A stretch of DNA of 64,000 bases from Takifugu bimaculatus. Taxonomy: Eukaryota > Chordata > Actinopteri > Tetraodontiformes > Tetraodontidae. Both the position numbers and the translations under genes were made by a program. Shown here one piece after another: positions 37,088 to 49,552 of the stretch. The notes beneath the pieces were generated by a model. That model made no database searches, was not told the origin of the DNA, and saw only the letters and a list, made by a program, of their open reading frames with translations. The stretch's first letter is position 1; the number at the start of each line of letters is the position of its first letter. The stretch lies in NCBI GenBank assembly GCA_004026145.2, contig CP034980.1:11697649-11761648 (forward strand). Direction: 5' to 3'.

Positions 37088-40000
37088 GATGCTACACAAA
37101 ACAAATATAGGTTATAATCATTTATGCTTATCTCACAAATTCAAGCATCACACTGCAGTGTAAAATGATTAGTAAATGATATTTAGTGAACAATGGAGGC
37201 ATTTAATTACTTAGTAATTCATCTTTTCTCCTGAAAGAGGAGTTTGCCTCAAATAAGAGTAGCAGGCTGACTTTAGTAAATTCAATTTTTCTGATCCTAA
37301 GAACTACAATTTTGGAATTACAACAACAAATCCTGAGGAAAACCCGGCAAATGTCAGAAACAATCATATCCAGCCAATACATCCAGTGAGAGAAGGATGC
37401 GGCGCTAGAAAATGACTTCAATAGTGCTTGCTGATCTTTCTCTGAGCCTGTGTGTCAGGGTGACAAGCTCCTCACTTCCATCTTTAGATGGAGTGGCTCC
37501 CAGTGGAAGTTCAGGGCAACAGGCGCCTGGCCAATCGATGGCGGGGGACGGATATGAAGCATGGGCTCACCATCGATGATAAATCTGTCAGGGTGGGTGT
37601 TATGAAGTACACACACCACACCTGATGTATATGGGCGTAGGTTTGTCTGGGCAGAGACATTGATTAAATGTCTCCCTCTCTCACCCGCTCTCTGTCTCTC
37701 TCTCGCCGTGCGTGTGCATGTTGATGCATGTTACACACTCTCACACTGTCCTGTCATTTTGACTGAAAGCTTCAGGCTCTTGGGCTGAATCACATCTCTC
37801 TAAAATTGAAAACATCTTTAACTCAGGGGACCTCCTTCCTCCTCTTCTTCCCTCTCCTTGCTTCAGGAGAGAGGCTGTAGCTCTGGATGCCATAACGCCC
37901 ACTGGGAGTTATTGTCTGGGTGAGTATTTCATCTCCTTCTGGAGACACTCTGTGAGCTCCCTTGAACTCTGCCCACAGGCACATGCTAAACAAACGGATC
38001 CATAACTTATTTGCAATTCTTTATTATGTCATGGATTAAGATGAGACCCACTGATATTTCCTGAATACAAAAATCAGAAGATGTTCATGTCAGCCATTTG
38101 CTTCCATTGATGTTATTGTTAGGACGGCACATAGAATGTGGAAAAGCTGCTTTTAAAATTCAGTTCTTTATAATTTGGTGAAATATACTGAAAAGCTCTA
38201 GAAAACAGATGGAACTGGCACGTATTATAAAGTGCATTTTGATGAACATCTAAATGGGACTAGATTTCACTGATGTGTATTATTTAGGACATTCTGGGTG
38301 GAGGACACACCCAGTTGTCCTGCAACTTTTTAAAATAAATCCCCATTTTGGGGTTTGCGCACATCCATGAACTTTAAGATGTTGAGTTCTTTTAGAGCCG
38401 TAATCATCGCAGTATCTCTGCATTGTTCCAATAATGTTTGGCGGCGCTCGCTCACTACTGGTTGCTGATTATAAAGCTTCTGCTTCCAGGTCAGCGAAAT
38501 ATAAGCAAAATGTAGCGCATGTGGCGATCGCATAGGCCAGCGCACCGTCCACAGAACCGAGCTATCTGCAGGTGGTCAACTAATATTAGACTCAAAGAAA
38601 TTTGGATTCTTAAACACACTATATAAGAAAGATAATTAGATCCTCGTGTTCAGCTTTGATATGTTAGCATGGAGTTCATCTATTGTATGCTGAGGTAGTA
38701 GTCTTCATTATTTTACAACACAGGTTTTTGAAGTATTTAAAAAAGAAAAGAAGAATCAAAGTATCATCTCAAACTCACCGTGGAGCCGTTGAGCTTCCCA
38801 AGTTTGTTCTGACTTTTTTAGAAAGTTTAAGGAAGACATATTTTATCATGGTCACACACAGACAGGACTCAACGGGAGGTCACGGCTTCACCACTAAGTG
38901 ATTATTTTATTAAAACATTTGCCTGTAATAAATCATTTCAGTCCATTGAGTCCAAACTACACTGCTTCATTTCAGCCTTCATCCTTTTAAAAGTTCAAGA
39001 ACTGAACAAATAAACCCAGAAAAAACCCAGATGAGTTGATGAGTATTGTTTGTCTTCTGAAATTTAAAAGATATCATTGAGACAATGCTCCAACCCGAGC
39101 TGGAGACACACTAGAGAGGACACACGTCATAATTTATGATTAGTTTGTTTTATTGAGGCTTGTGAAGTAATATTTAGAAGTTGCCCATTTAAAACAGGTG
39201 AGAGACTCAGTCCAGACTGTGGATTTGGGGTAAGAATGGTCCCAGTCTCATTCCACCTACAAATTCTTGAAGATTCTCTCTGCTGGTGCCAGCCAGGCAG
39301 ACGATCCGGCCCTGGCCCTGTTGTCTCTCTGCATTTACGGATGCTTTGATTGCAGGGAAAAATAATCTTCACCTGTTCAAGTGAGTTCTCCCCTCTGCCT
39401 TCTCCAGCAAAGCTGCTAACCATTGACTTCCCACAGGGATCCTGATAAATTCACAAATGTGTTTAGAAAAACAAGCAAAAAAGAAACCCAGGAAAACATG
39501 AAAATCAGTCTCTGTGGTGTTTGCTTCGCATTCCCTCTGAACATCCTGGGAACAGTTGAACAATAGACTTACAATAAAATATGAAATGCGGCTGATGAAT
39601 AATGTAAATGCGAATAATGCTCCCAAGAGAAATGGTTCCTTTGTCTCCAAGGAGGACAGCAAATGAAAAATAAGCAGCTTGCTATTCACATGTAGGTGTT
39701 TATCAGACAGTTAACAGCCCACAGGACAAAAATATTGCTGTGCTGTGAGGACAGCTGAGTCCTCCATTTGCTGTTAGGTGCTAATATGAACAGAGTTCAT
39801 GTAAACACTTGGCAAAACTTCCCTTTGTTTAGCTATTTGTACAACCTCCTGTTTGGCCTCCATTCTTGATGTTCTTAGTCTCTCTTTCCTGGACTGACCC
39901 TCCCGTACTACTCCCTTATCAACATCGTAATCAAAAGACTTGATTATATGATCATTATATATTTTTTTAAAATATGCCGGTAATAGAACTTGTAATATGC

Positions 40001-40429
40001 GTCATCTATACCTTAAATATATTGTTTTAAGAGAAGGAGGAGACTAAAGATTAAATAGAATTGTCCAAGTTGGGATTTACTTTTACTTATTTATTTTTTC
40101 AATTTTACCAGCTAATTATATTTGGGCCAGGCTGTAATTAATTGTCATTATGAGAGGAAGGATCAGCTGGTTTAGCCTTTGGCTAGCAAGCACCCTTGAT
40201 GTTGGACCAGCAACGTGTTCAGGTCCAGGTTGCCTCCCTTCCTACATTTAAAATTAGACTTATAACCTTTGTTGTTTTACATGTATTGTCAGTAATTGTG
40301 CTGATAGTCATGATTTAAGCCACACTAATGCTCACTGTTATACAAGAAACTTTTATCCATCCTTTTAGTCATGTCACAAAAGGCTGTGGATGCAGGGTTG
40401 AGCTTTTGGGTTCAGGGTTGTAAGGTTGC
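37084..40429. other. Non-coding stretch, no gene seen
   Basis: The open frames (for example 39127-39423 and 39369-39689, both minus) have no recognisable family and no consistent splice context. The CT-rich patch at about 37670-37705 is the only simple sequence of note. Confidence 0.55.
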
Positions 40430-40580
40430 ACCTCTTCTCTCCTAGTTAAAGGGGAGACAAACCCCTTTTTAGCTGTAATGTTGTGCCGCTTCCCTCTTTC
40501 TATCTCATTTGAAGGCCGGGCTCTAGATTTCTATGAAGCTCCTAGAAACAAAATTTAATTTAATTGAAAAATTCTTTACA
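40430..40580. repeat. Possible end fragment of a fish interspersed repeat
   Basis: The blocks GTGCCGCTTCCCTCTTTCT and AAGCTCCTAGAAACAAAAT followed by TTAATTTAATTG resemble the right end of a common fish repeat that terminates in a GAATTGAATTG-type run. The match is short and recalled, so this is tentative. Confidence 0.25.
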
Positions 40581-41790
40581 AAACTTTTCATATCTTCAGT
40601 TATTCTTGACATGTGTTTACATTACCTATACAATTTTGCACTGTTCTGTAAAAATGTTGTAATGTTATTCACTTTGTAAACTTAACTTCAGCTCGAGAGC
40701 GTCTCCTCCACGTTCAAGCTTCTGGACGGGCCGGTGGCGACGCTGGCACGTTTGATGATGGCACCTTCATATCATCTTCTGCCAGCTTTCATAAATGGAT
40801 AAAAGGAAAGGGTTCACTTAAATTCTTCATTTTTAAATGCTGCTGAGACTTTTGAACTGTTTGAATAATTCGACACTTAACAGAAATTTAATTGTGTTAA
40901 GTGTTAATACGCATCAGAAGTATAATTTAAGAAGAGAGGCATTTTGAACTGCAGTCAATTAAACCAGCAATCCTTTAAATTTCAGAAGTTGGATCATTCT
41001 GATCTAATATTTCCCTTTGATTATAGGTCTGATTCAGAGTTCAATCCTCATTTGGTTAGAAATTTGAGGGTTTTTTTAAAAAAAAACAGGAACGCTCAAC
41101 TGTATCAATTTCTGGAATGTTTTAATTATTGCATGCATTTAATTTTTTTGCACTCCAAACAACCTTTTTGTTTAGATTTATATTCCTTTTTGGGAGTCTA
41201 TCTATGACATTAAGCCATTTAAAAGAGGTTTTCTGTATTCTTTTAGTCTTTCAGCATGAGCTGCACCGCTCCCATCTGTGGGCCATGTGTCAAGGAGGTG
41301 GCTGGAGTGGATCTTTTGGACCAAGCTCCTGTGGCCTTGTTCCATGGCTGGTTTGGGATCGTTGGCTGATATTTGCTTTGAGTTTATCTGGTACATCAAG
41401 TGTGATTGAGAAGTCACTTGGGTAGACTGTGCAAACTGGTTTATAATGTTTTAATCTATGAATTAATATCGAAACCAGTACATGTAACGTTCTGTAAGGA
41501 AAGCAAAACCAATGCCTGAACCATCCATTTGACAGCCAACAAAGGAAGGAACCAGTTTTCATAGTCAAACCAGGACTAATTTCGGGAAAGTGCTGTTAGC
41601 CCGGTAAAAATCGGGTTGCCTCATCATCCACCAGTGGAATCTGCCTCCTCAACACTTTTGTATGATTATCTTTAACACTAAAGCGAGTGTAAACATGTTG
41701 TAAATCTGGTAAATATTGTTGCATTGACCTCTTTGTTTATAAGTGAACACTGACCAACACCATCACATCCCAGCAGAATTATACTCATTG

Positions 41791-41792
<2 letters not shown>
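40581..41792. other. Non-coding stretch, no gene seen
   Basis: Overlapping frames at 40944-41207 and 41129-41425 (plus) and 41202-41568 (minus) have no resemblance to known proteins. Nothing else is recognised. Confidence 0.5.

Positions 41793-41863
<71 letters not shown>
41793..41863. repeat. (AT)n microsatellite, 71 bp
   Basis: Thirty-five uninterrupted AT units, self-complementary and able to extrude as a cruciform. The minus-strand frame of Ile-Tyr repeats (41678-41989) is produced by this tract. Confidence 0.98.
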
Positions 41864-41868
<5 letters not shown>

Positions 41869-44499
41869 CATAAAGCTGTTCTTGGTGTGTAGAAAAATGT
41901 ATTTGTGTATAAGAATACATGAGACAGTGGATTTCATTGCATATAGTTTCGTTTTTTATCTCGGGTTTAATATATGGCTTTCTTTTCACGTCAACTTAAT
42001 GAAGAAATTGTGTATGTAGAACTAAAGCAGCTCTTATCGGTGTATGCACCTTTAAGAAAAGTTAATGCACAAGTTCACTAAATCCGCTGTAGGGTATAAA
42101 CTGCTCTGAACGGAAGCCCATAACATCCTAATCATCTTTCAAATTCTCCACAAACGTGATGATTACGCTCTGCTCTCTTGCTCGGCAGGAGACATGAGAT
42201 ATTGGAAAAACTGTGCCGTGATTTACAGTCTTTTCCAAAAGCCCAGTGTATCTTCATGACAAATCCACCGAGCGCTTGAGTGAGAGGGTGCTGTGCTTTT
42301 ACTTCAGGCGACAATGAAAACATACCTCGTGATCCATCAATACCAGCACCGAGAGAGTGGAATAGTTCAGCGAAATTGCTCAGATGTCTTAATATTGAGA
42401 AGATGGAGGCAGCAAGTTGTGCCATTTTCATCCTACATTTCCCTCTTTAAAATCAATTTTCCTGACTTTTCTTTCATCTCCACCACAGGCTGTAATCTTT
42501 GTTTATACCTGTCCAATCACATGGCGTAAAACAGACCTTGTGTCATGATTACCTCTTCAAAGTCTCATAAAAATGGAAAGTAGTTCATTGAGGAACCAAA
42601 TACAAAAAAAAGATGTATCTTCAAACAAAAGAAGGTGAGGAAGTTGCTTTCAAGGATCAGGTTGAGAGCATCAGGTCTGATTATACTCGGGAGTCATGCC
42701 TTTGAAGGTTTTGTTTCTCAGTGTGGAAGGTGCTGTGCTGCTGGGAGAGCAAAGCAGAAGGTCACTCTCTTCTCTCTAATTTCCCCCAACACGGAAACCC
42801 CTCCCAGGTGGTCAGGTCCCTGTGGATTGTGGGAAAGGGAAGGCTAATAATGGAAGGACTGATAGTAGTGCTCACCTGCTGGGAAAAATAAAAATAAAAG
42901 AGATGACATTTGGAGATGGTCTCTGTTTTCTCTATTAGAGAGTTGAAGTGGCTGTTAATATGTGTGTAAAGTGCATTTTTCTGACAATTTGAAGACCAGA
43001 GTGAGTGTGCATGGAGACGATGAAGCTATGTCAAGTGAATATCACATGAATGCATGCATTCGATTTCTTGCCTCAAAACATTGTACATGCTGAATAGACT
43101 ACTTATATGGTGCTTTCATGGTCACCTTTGACTAGTTAAAAAGGTTTAATTTGCACGTCCACATTCACCCATCGGCACTTGCAGTGTAGATAACATCAGA
43201 GGGACTCATTAGGACAAACACGTCCCACAAACTATTGATTACAAATGCAGTTTTAGGAGCTTAAATATTTTCCCCAAAGACAGTTTGCAATGCAGCCAAG
43301 GACACGGGATTGATTGTAGGACTGGTGTCCATATAGACTACAGTACGACTGACATGGTGACGAAACCTTGAAAATGTTTCTAAAAACCAGAATCTGTGAG
43401 TCAAGCTAAGTCTGCATATATATAAGAACTGGACTGAACTCACAAGTGCACAATGTGTTCCGTGCATGCTCCCCAGTTTGCCGCTCAGGTTTTAAACTGG
43501 AGGCCTAAATGCATGTTACAAGAAACTCTGAAAGAATGCCAGCTGGGGAAGAAAAGGCTGAGAGGTTCACGGGGACGGCAGCATATTTTGGGCTGGTGCG
43601 ACTTATCCTCTCCACTCATCATGCTCATGTGTTGTGATGCTTCCTCATTTGATGACTGGTTGTCCTGTAATAGAAAGAGGTGAAACAGGTGGGGTTCATT
43701 GGGCTGAGCTGGAGGGCTGGAGGCCACCGAGTGCAGTGACAATGTTTCCCATCAAATATGCTGGATTTGAATGCATTAAAACATAGTTATGAATGCAAAA
43801 CAACTATTTCAAACCAGGATAACTACTACCTCTCAGTAAACGGAATGGTAACGTGTAGAAATGTTTTTAATTATCAGTTTATCAAGCCCATCACTCTACA
43901 TTTTCGGCGTGATTGTGAGAAATCAAATGTATCCACCTGATAGCGGTTGTGATTTTGCAAGGACAGATGAGCTTCCAAACAAGCACGCACGTGTGTGTCT
44001 GTCTGTGCGCTTGGAACAAAGTCAATGTAAATAGGAGCGATGGAAATGATAAATTCTTGTCATAATCTGAGCTTACCTCAGGGTCGTCTTTCTTCTTCCA
44101 CTAGATAGGGAAACTCTGCGGAGTTCCTTATCACACAGCAAGAGATAACAGAGCTCCGGTACAAAGCAATGATCCTGTCTGCTTTCTGACGAGTAAGTAG
44201 CTTCAATCCCTGCTGAGAAATCTCACCTTGTTCTGGGACAGACTGATGGCGATAGACTATATAGAAACACATTTATATAAAGAACCTGATAGAGAGAGAA
44301 GCGGAGAAAAAATGACGAATAAAACCATGTTGGAGAGGAATGAGTTACACATACACTGTGTCGGTGCCCTTTTTAAAAGGATTCTTGTGCTTGTGTTTAT
44401 TTCCACACCAAATGTTCCTAGTCACATAATTTTTTTAAAACTTCTTTTTCACTTTGCATCAGGATGGAGAGGGAGGAGTGTGGGAAGACAATAGTCATT
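41864..44499. other. Non-coding stretch, no gene seen
   Basis: Short frames on both strands around 42132-42847 and 43261-43742 are unrelated to any family that I know. I see no clear repeat apart from a brief GT patch near 43990. Confidence 0.55.
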
Positions 44500-44965
44500 A
44501 TACTCAATCTCCAACAACAAGTCCGTCCTCAGCCTTCCCTCATTCCCTGACCAGTCTGTACATCCCAAAGTCGAAAAATACCCCTGCAGCCTGACGCTGC
44601 CACCACGGTGCTTCACTTCCTGGATGTATGCAGCAGGTGATGAGCAACACCGGGTTTTCCTCCAAACACACCACTTCGTATTAAGACTTGAAAGCTTAAT
44701 CTGGGTTCCATCAGGCCAGAGAATGTTGTTTTTCCCAGTCTCGACAACATTTAGGTGGGTTAGGCTCTATTTTCCAGAGGCCTTAAATCCCAGTCTGGTG
44801 CTGCAGTGATGGTTAACCGCCCAGAACATCCTCTCATTTGCACACAGGATCATTGGGGCTCAGCCACAGTAACCCCTGGTTTCTTGGTGATGCCTCTCTA
44901 AGTTTGGTCAGATGGCCAGTGCAGCTCTGGGAAGAGTCCAGCTCGATCAAGTCTACTGCATCTGT
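44500..44965 (-). mobile_element. Decayed Tc1-type transposon fragment A
   Basis: Read on the minus strand, the sequence follows a Tc1 transposase gene in order but with many stops and indels. From high to low coordinates it has LTKLREASPRN-like sequence (the helix-turn-helix part), a segment for 'help wanted'-type linker residues, and then VKHRGGSVRLQGYF (44575-44640), the relic of the conserved VxHGGGSVMLWGCF stretch of the DDE domain. On the plus strand the tell-tale blocks are GACGCTGCCACCACGGTGCTTCAC, CATCAGGCCAGAGAATGTTG and GTTTGGTCAGATGGCCAG. Terminal repeats and target TA were not found. It is not functional. A second, different Tc1 relic lies 2.1 kb to the right in the same orientation. 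Confidence 0.8.
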
Positions 44966-46539
44966 CTAATAAAATATTCATCTTTAAAAATGTATGCTGG
45001 ATACACCAAATGAGTGAAGAGCCGTAGCGGAAACACTGAGCCAGGGATGACTTTGCTGCCATGGCAGGTGGTTCATCTTTATGTTATGTTGGTCATGTCT
45101 CCATAAAAAAAAATGCAAACACAAAATAAAAGTGAGCTGAGCTGAGAAAAGTTATTTCAGCAGAAATGAGCCTCATGATGTCACCATATGGTTTGTGCGT
45201 TTGTGCATTTATCCCACATAAGCCTGAGAGTTTATGGAGCCTTAATATGTGTGTGTGTGTGTTCAAGAGTGAAACGGGTGGAGCAAGAAGTTGTATACTG
45301 CCATATGGCACCAATTATACGTATGCGCACTTGTACAGTGATTTAGTGTACTTACACCTGCTTCTGAGCATGTGTGTCAGTGTATTTTGGTATTTTGTCC
45401 ATCTGTGCCTCAATTACCACCATGGAGCCCCTGCCTCAGAAGGCTCTAAGCAAATAAATGTAATATTAAGACAATTTGAAAAGGATTTTCTACTGAGTAC
45501 TATCATCTGCCGTGGATTGTATTGCTTTAAAAAGGTGGATCACCCTAATTATTTCTTTCTCTCTCACACACACACACATAGGCACACTTTCTTCCATAAA
45601 CTCTACTCTAACACCATAAAACTCTCTGGGACAGACAGCCAAAGTTGATGAAAAGACTTTTCCAATCTCCAGGATTGGTTCTGAATCATGTGATCTAACT
45701 TTTCTATCTGCTGACGCTTGTTTCAAACTCTGCTCAGCAAATATTAACCAAACCAGGACAAACAAAAACTCACATCAGCACGTTGTTTTATTAAGCTTAT
45801 CAAACACCGATCTGTCCTCTCTGTGTGGAATGGTCCATTTTTGCTTTCATCTTTTCCAACATTTTATAGAATTTACAGTAAGTTTGATTTTATTGGTTAC
45901 AGTTTTTTGTCCAGGTTTTGCATAATAAGCATTAATTGCTCTTTAACTGACTTGCAAAGTTCCCGCTATTCTTCTGAGTGTGGACAAAGAACTCACCAGA
46001 AACTGGATCGTTTTGGGATGAAAAGCATCATTTAAATATTTATCATTCAGAAATTTGACAAAGATCAGCTTTTTCTTCGAATTTCATGTGCATATGTTCA
46101 TTTACCAGAATGAATTGGAAATTCTTATTGCTAAATAAAATCCCCCATTTCCATTGATCAGCTGTTTACTGTTGACCTTCATGAGGATTTCTTTATCTGC
46201 TGCGATTATTGTCTTTATCAATCTGCTATCCTAGTGTGAGGGAGAAACACAGATTAAAATCAATGTTTTTGCCTGTCAGGACAATGACAAAGGCATTTTA
46301 TCGATGCCGTAACATTTACTCGGCTGTTTGGCTGACCGTGCTCGTGATAAGACAGGAGACCATCTGTCCATCAGTGGGGACACGTCTCAGCTCTGGCTGT
46401 GCTGTCTAGCGTGCAGGAAACGGTGGATAAGCCAGGCCAGAAAAGAAATTGCTGATCGGTTTTCAGCAAAAAAAGGATGCAACCTGTTATTTTTGACAAA
46501 AACATGGAACATGTGGAGGATTTGCCCCAGCCTAAAGGT
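44966..46539. other. Non-coding stretch between two mobile-element relics
   Basis: A 160-codon plus frame (45166-45648) runs through a GT tract (45248-45262) and a CA tract (45568-45582). Its translation shows no domain, so I take it as chance. The 320 bp between the GT and CA tracts could in principle be looped out by their pairing. Confidence 0.45.
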
Positions 46540-46930
46540 TTCACACCCCACAGAAATGGTCATTGATTTCTGCCATGGAAGTCTACCACATCCACTCTCT
46601 GTCAACAGTGAAACAAAAGAAATGACCCAATCATACAAATACCTTCGTACACTTATTGATTACAAACTTACATTTCATCTCTCCAGCGAGAACCTTTCCT
46701 CTAAATGTCAGCCACGCCTCTATTTCCTCTGTAAAACTTTGCAAACTTGAGGTTTCTCAAACAATCCTCCCTTCTTTCTACAAATTCTTCAAATCTTCCT
46801 CACATTGAGCCTGATAGGGAGCTGCTCCTCTCACCAAAAAAGTCTAAACAAAATTAACAAACTCAGCAATCAAGGAACAAGAATCCTTCATCAACATGTA
46901 CAAGAGAAGACAAAATGTGCTCCTCCTGCC
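46540..46930 (+). pseudogene. LINE reverse transcriptase C-terminal fragment (Rex/L2-like)
   Basis: Within the open frame that ends at 46750, residues coded from 46550 onward read TEMVIDF, then LPHPLSVNSETKEMTQSYKYL, LRTLIDYKLTF and KCQPRLYFLCK. This is the order and spacing of the 'KTKEMVIDFR...I...V..FKYLG..ID..L.W......KKAQQRLYFLR' region found just after the catalytic YxDD motif in Rex1/L2-clade non-LTR retrotransposons. After a stop at 46748 the resemblance goes on in other frames (SLNKINKLSNQGTRIL, then CAPP) to about 46930. The catalytic palm and the endonuclease are missing, so this is a dead 3' fragment. No poly-A tail or short target duplication was located. It lies between two Tc1 relics of opposite strand. 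Confidence 0.75.
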
Positions 46931-47054
46931 ACACGTACGCTACACATGAAGTAGAAACTGTAATTTCTGCCCTGTCAATGGCCATTTTGGCTTGAAGAAT
47001 ATTAAACTAAAGTGGTTAGTTTAGGGTCATTTAGGTCTTCTACCACCTCTAAGA

Positions 47055-47690
47055 GGTTTTATTCGAGGATTAAGCTCCATCCATCTTCCTGACCAGTCTG
47101 TGCTGAAGAAAAGCATCGCCACAGCAGGATGTTGCCATGCTTCACGATGAGAATTATGTGTTCAGGCTGAAGGTTCAATTTGGGTTTCCTCTCCGCACAG
47201 CACCTTCTTCCACGTCTGCTGGGTTTCCTTCATGGCTCGTGGCAAACAGGACTTCTTATTGTTTCCTGTCCATGTTGCACTCTTCCGTCCAAGCCAGATT
47301 TGTATGACTTATATCTGTCCTCTAGTCAGATTCCGAGTTGTGGATTTCTGTAGCTCCTGGTTGCTTCTCTGGTAAATGCTTTCCTTGCCTGACCTAGAAG
47401 ATTGGGGGGAGCGACAGGTGTGCCGTTGTTCTCTGTGCTTTCCCCTCTCAAATTGAAGGCTGCTCAGTGAGATGTCCCACACTGAAGAAATGTTTTTCTA
47501 ATAGAACTCTTCTATAAACTTCTCCCCAAACTTGTCCCCGACCTGTCTGCTGAGTTCCTATCCAAGATGTTGTGTTTTTCTCCAAAATACAGAAACGGCT
47601 GCATTTACTGTGGTTAAAGTGCACAGAGTTGGACTCTATATACTAATTAGGGGACATGAAAGTACATTCCAATGAAATAATTAAAGTCTC
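47055..47690 (-). mobile_element. Decayed Tc1-type transposon fragment B
   Basis: On the plus strand the blocks are GCATCGCCACAGCAGGATGTT, CACAGCACCTTCTTCCACG, TTCATGGCTCGTGGCAAACA, GACTTCTTATTG, GTGAGATGTCCCACACTGA, TTCTCCCCAAACTTGTCCCC, GACCTGTCTGCTGAGTTCC and GGACTCTATATACTAATTAGG. They are the complement of a fish Tc1-like transposase gene plus its 5' side. The minus-strand KHGNILLWRCF (near 47120-47150) is the relic of the VxHGGGSxMLWGCF stretch. Many indels and stops make it inactive. The terminal repeats are not clear. It covers more of the element than fragment A and differs from it in sequence, so the two come from different subfamilies. Confidence 0.85.
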
Positions 47691-49369
47691 TGCTTGCAAC
47701 GTGACAAAATGTGGAAAAGTTTAAGCCTATAATTGCATATGCGAGACACTGTAAATGCCTGTGACTTATGTGTTTCTTGATTAGATTTTGAATCTAAACC
47801 AAACAGGAAATGTATGTAGAAAAGGGTATGATGATCTAGTGGTGCAGGATTATGCTTAAAACTAGCTTCTACCGTACATGATTCAACAATCCTGAATCCT
47901 CCATCAAAAAGAACTTTCAACCTGCATTTACTGTTGAAAAAGATGACGCTGCACCGTCCACTTCAAATACGAGAGGACGTCACAACACTCTGCTAGAGAG
48001 CAGAGCATCTCTGTGGCCCTATGGCAGCTAATGTACGGCTAAAACACCAAATGCCAAACTATAGGACTTAGTGACAGATTTAGAACACAGATGGCAGTTG
48101 CCACAGTGTGTGGGTGTAATCCACATTGCTGAAGAAAAGGAATATCACACTGGGTGCTTCAGTCACAAAGGGAGGCATTCAATCATTCTGCCAGCAGTGG
48201 TGGATGGACGTGGACACTCTCCTAATAGTTTTGTTTGAACAGCGGGGGGCCCTGCATCGCGCCACTCTTTCAGTTGTTGGGATTGTGGGGTCGGGTGGAT
48301 TGGGGTTTGCTTGTGCCTGATAAAGAAAAGGAAATAAAAGTAAACATTAGCGGGGATAAAGCCAACGGTAGCTCCTAGATGATGTAGCCTTGTCGCTGAA
48401 AAGCAGATATGTGAAAACTTTGACGGACAATTGAAACAACAAGTTAGAAGACAAGACCAGCTGACTCAACCATTTGTTGGCTTTTGGGTGAGTATTGTGA
48501 TTGGAGTTTGTGTACCCCCCCAACAGATAGGCCTGCATTCAACACCTGCACAGGTGGCTAAAAAATTACAGGATCTTCGCACGATTCCAGGTAACACATG
48601 AAGCTTGAGGCTGAAACAAGAAACTACTGTGGATCAAACATACATTGCTAACTGTAAATTGAACTGAAATCACCGTTCAGGGCAGACAAACAACAACAAA
48701 CAGCCTGAGATGTTTAATTGACATGACAATAATGCAGATCAGAGAAGATTATCAAGTATTTATCAGTACTCCACATGTATCTAGGCTGAGCTTTAGCAGC
48801 CACTGTAGAATATTCTGTAAGGGCCCTCAGTGAAGTGGGAAGAAAAGTAGAATGTACAGAAACCTCTGACAGCCTCTCAGAAGGACTTTACTCACTCATC
48901 TGATGTGACACTCTTGCTCATTTATGAGTACTCAGGAAGAATTTATTGGCATCCTTCTCATTCAATCTCAACTATCAGCAGTATCAGATAATAATGACAC
49001 CCGCTTACAATTTATTGATGTGTGTGTATGTGTGTGTGTGTCTCACTTAGTCATAAGTGTGAGCATGAAAACAATCATACATGACTGACATGACTGTAAA
49101 CTCTCCACTCTTCTTGGAGTCATATTCTCATGACTTCTAATGTAAAAGTAGCCATGAGGCTGTTGAGAAAAAAGAACTGCATTGTAGTTGTGGTTTTCTT
49201 TAAAGACCCAAGAACAGGCTCACCTGGTGCAGGAGGTCACCAGATGATCATCTGACACGTGTTCCTTTGAAATGCCAAAATGAATTTTTACCTTTTTGGT
49301 GCCAAACTGGATCAATTATCAAACATTAGTAGTCAATTTCTCCAGCTCAGGATGATGATGACAGTTTAC
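47691..49369. other. Non-coding stretch, no gene seen
   Basis: Short unrelated frames (47681-47920 minus, 48126-48320 plus). A TG tract lies at 49018-49042. No recognisable element. Confidence 0.55.
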
Positions 49370-49552
49370 TACAGTATTTTCACGACCATAAGGCGCACTG
49401 TATTAAAAGGCACAGTCTCAGTTATGGGTGCTATTTCTGTATTTAAAACACACATAAGGCGCACCGTATTATTAGGCGCATGCTAAAACATGCAGTAAAA
49501 ATGACAACGGAAGTAAAACAGTGAGTTTCAACACATTTATTGAACAAAATAT

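Noticed and set aside
41678..41989. Ile-Tyr repeat frame
   Set aside because: It is a translation of the AT array.
45166..45648. 160-codon open frame (plus)
   Set aside because: It reads through a GT tract and a CA tract, has no recognisable domain, and lies next to mobile-element relics. Chance is the best explanation.
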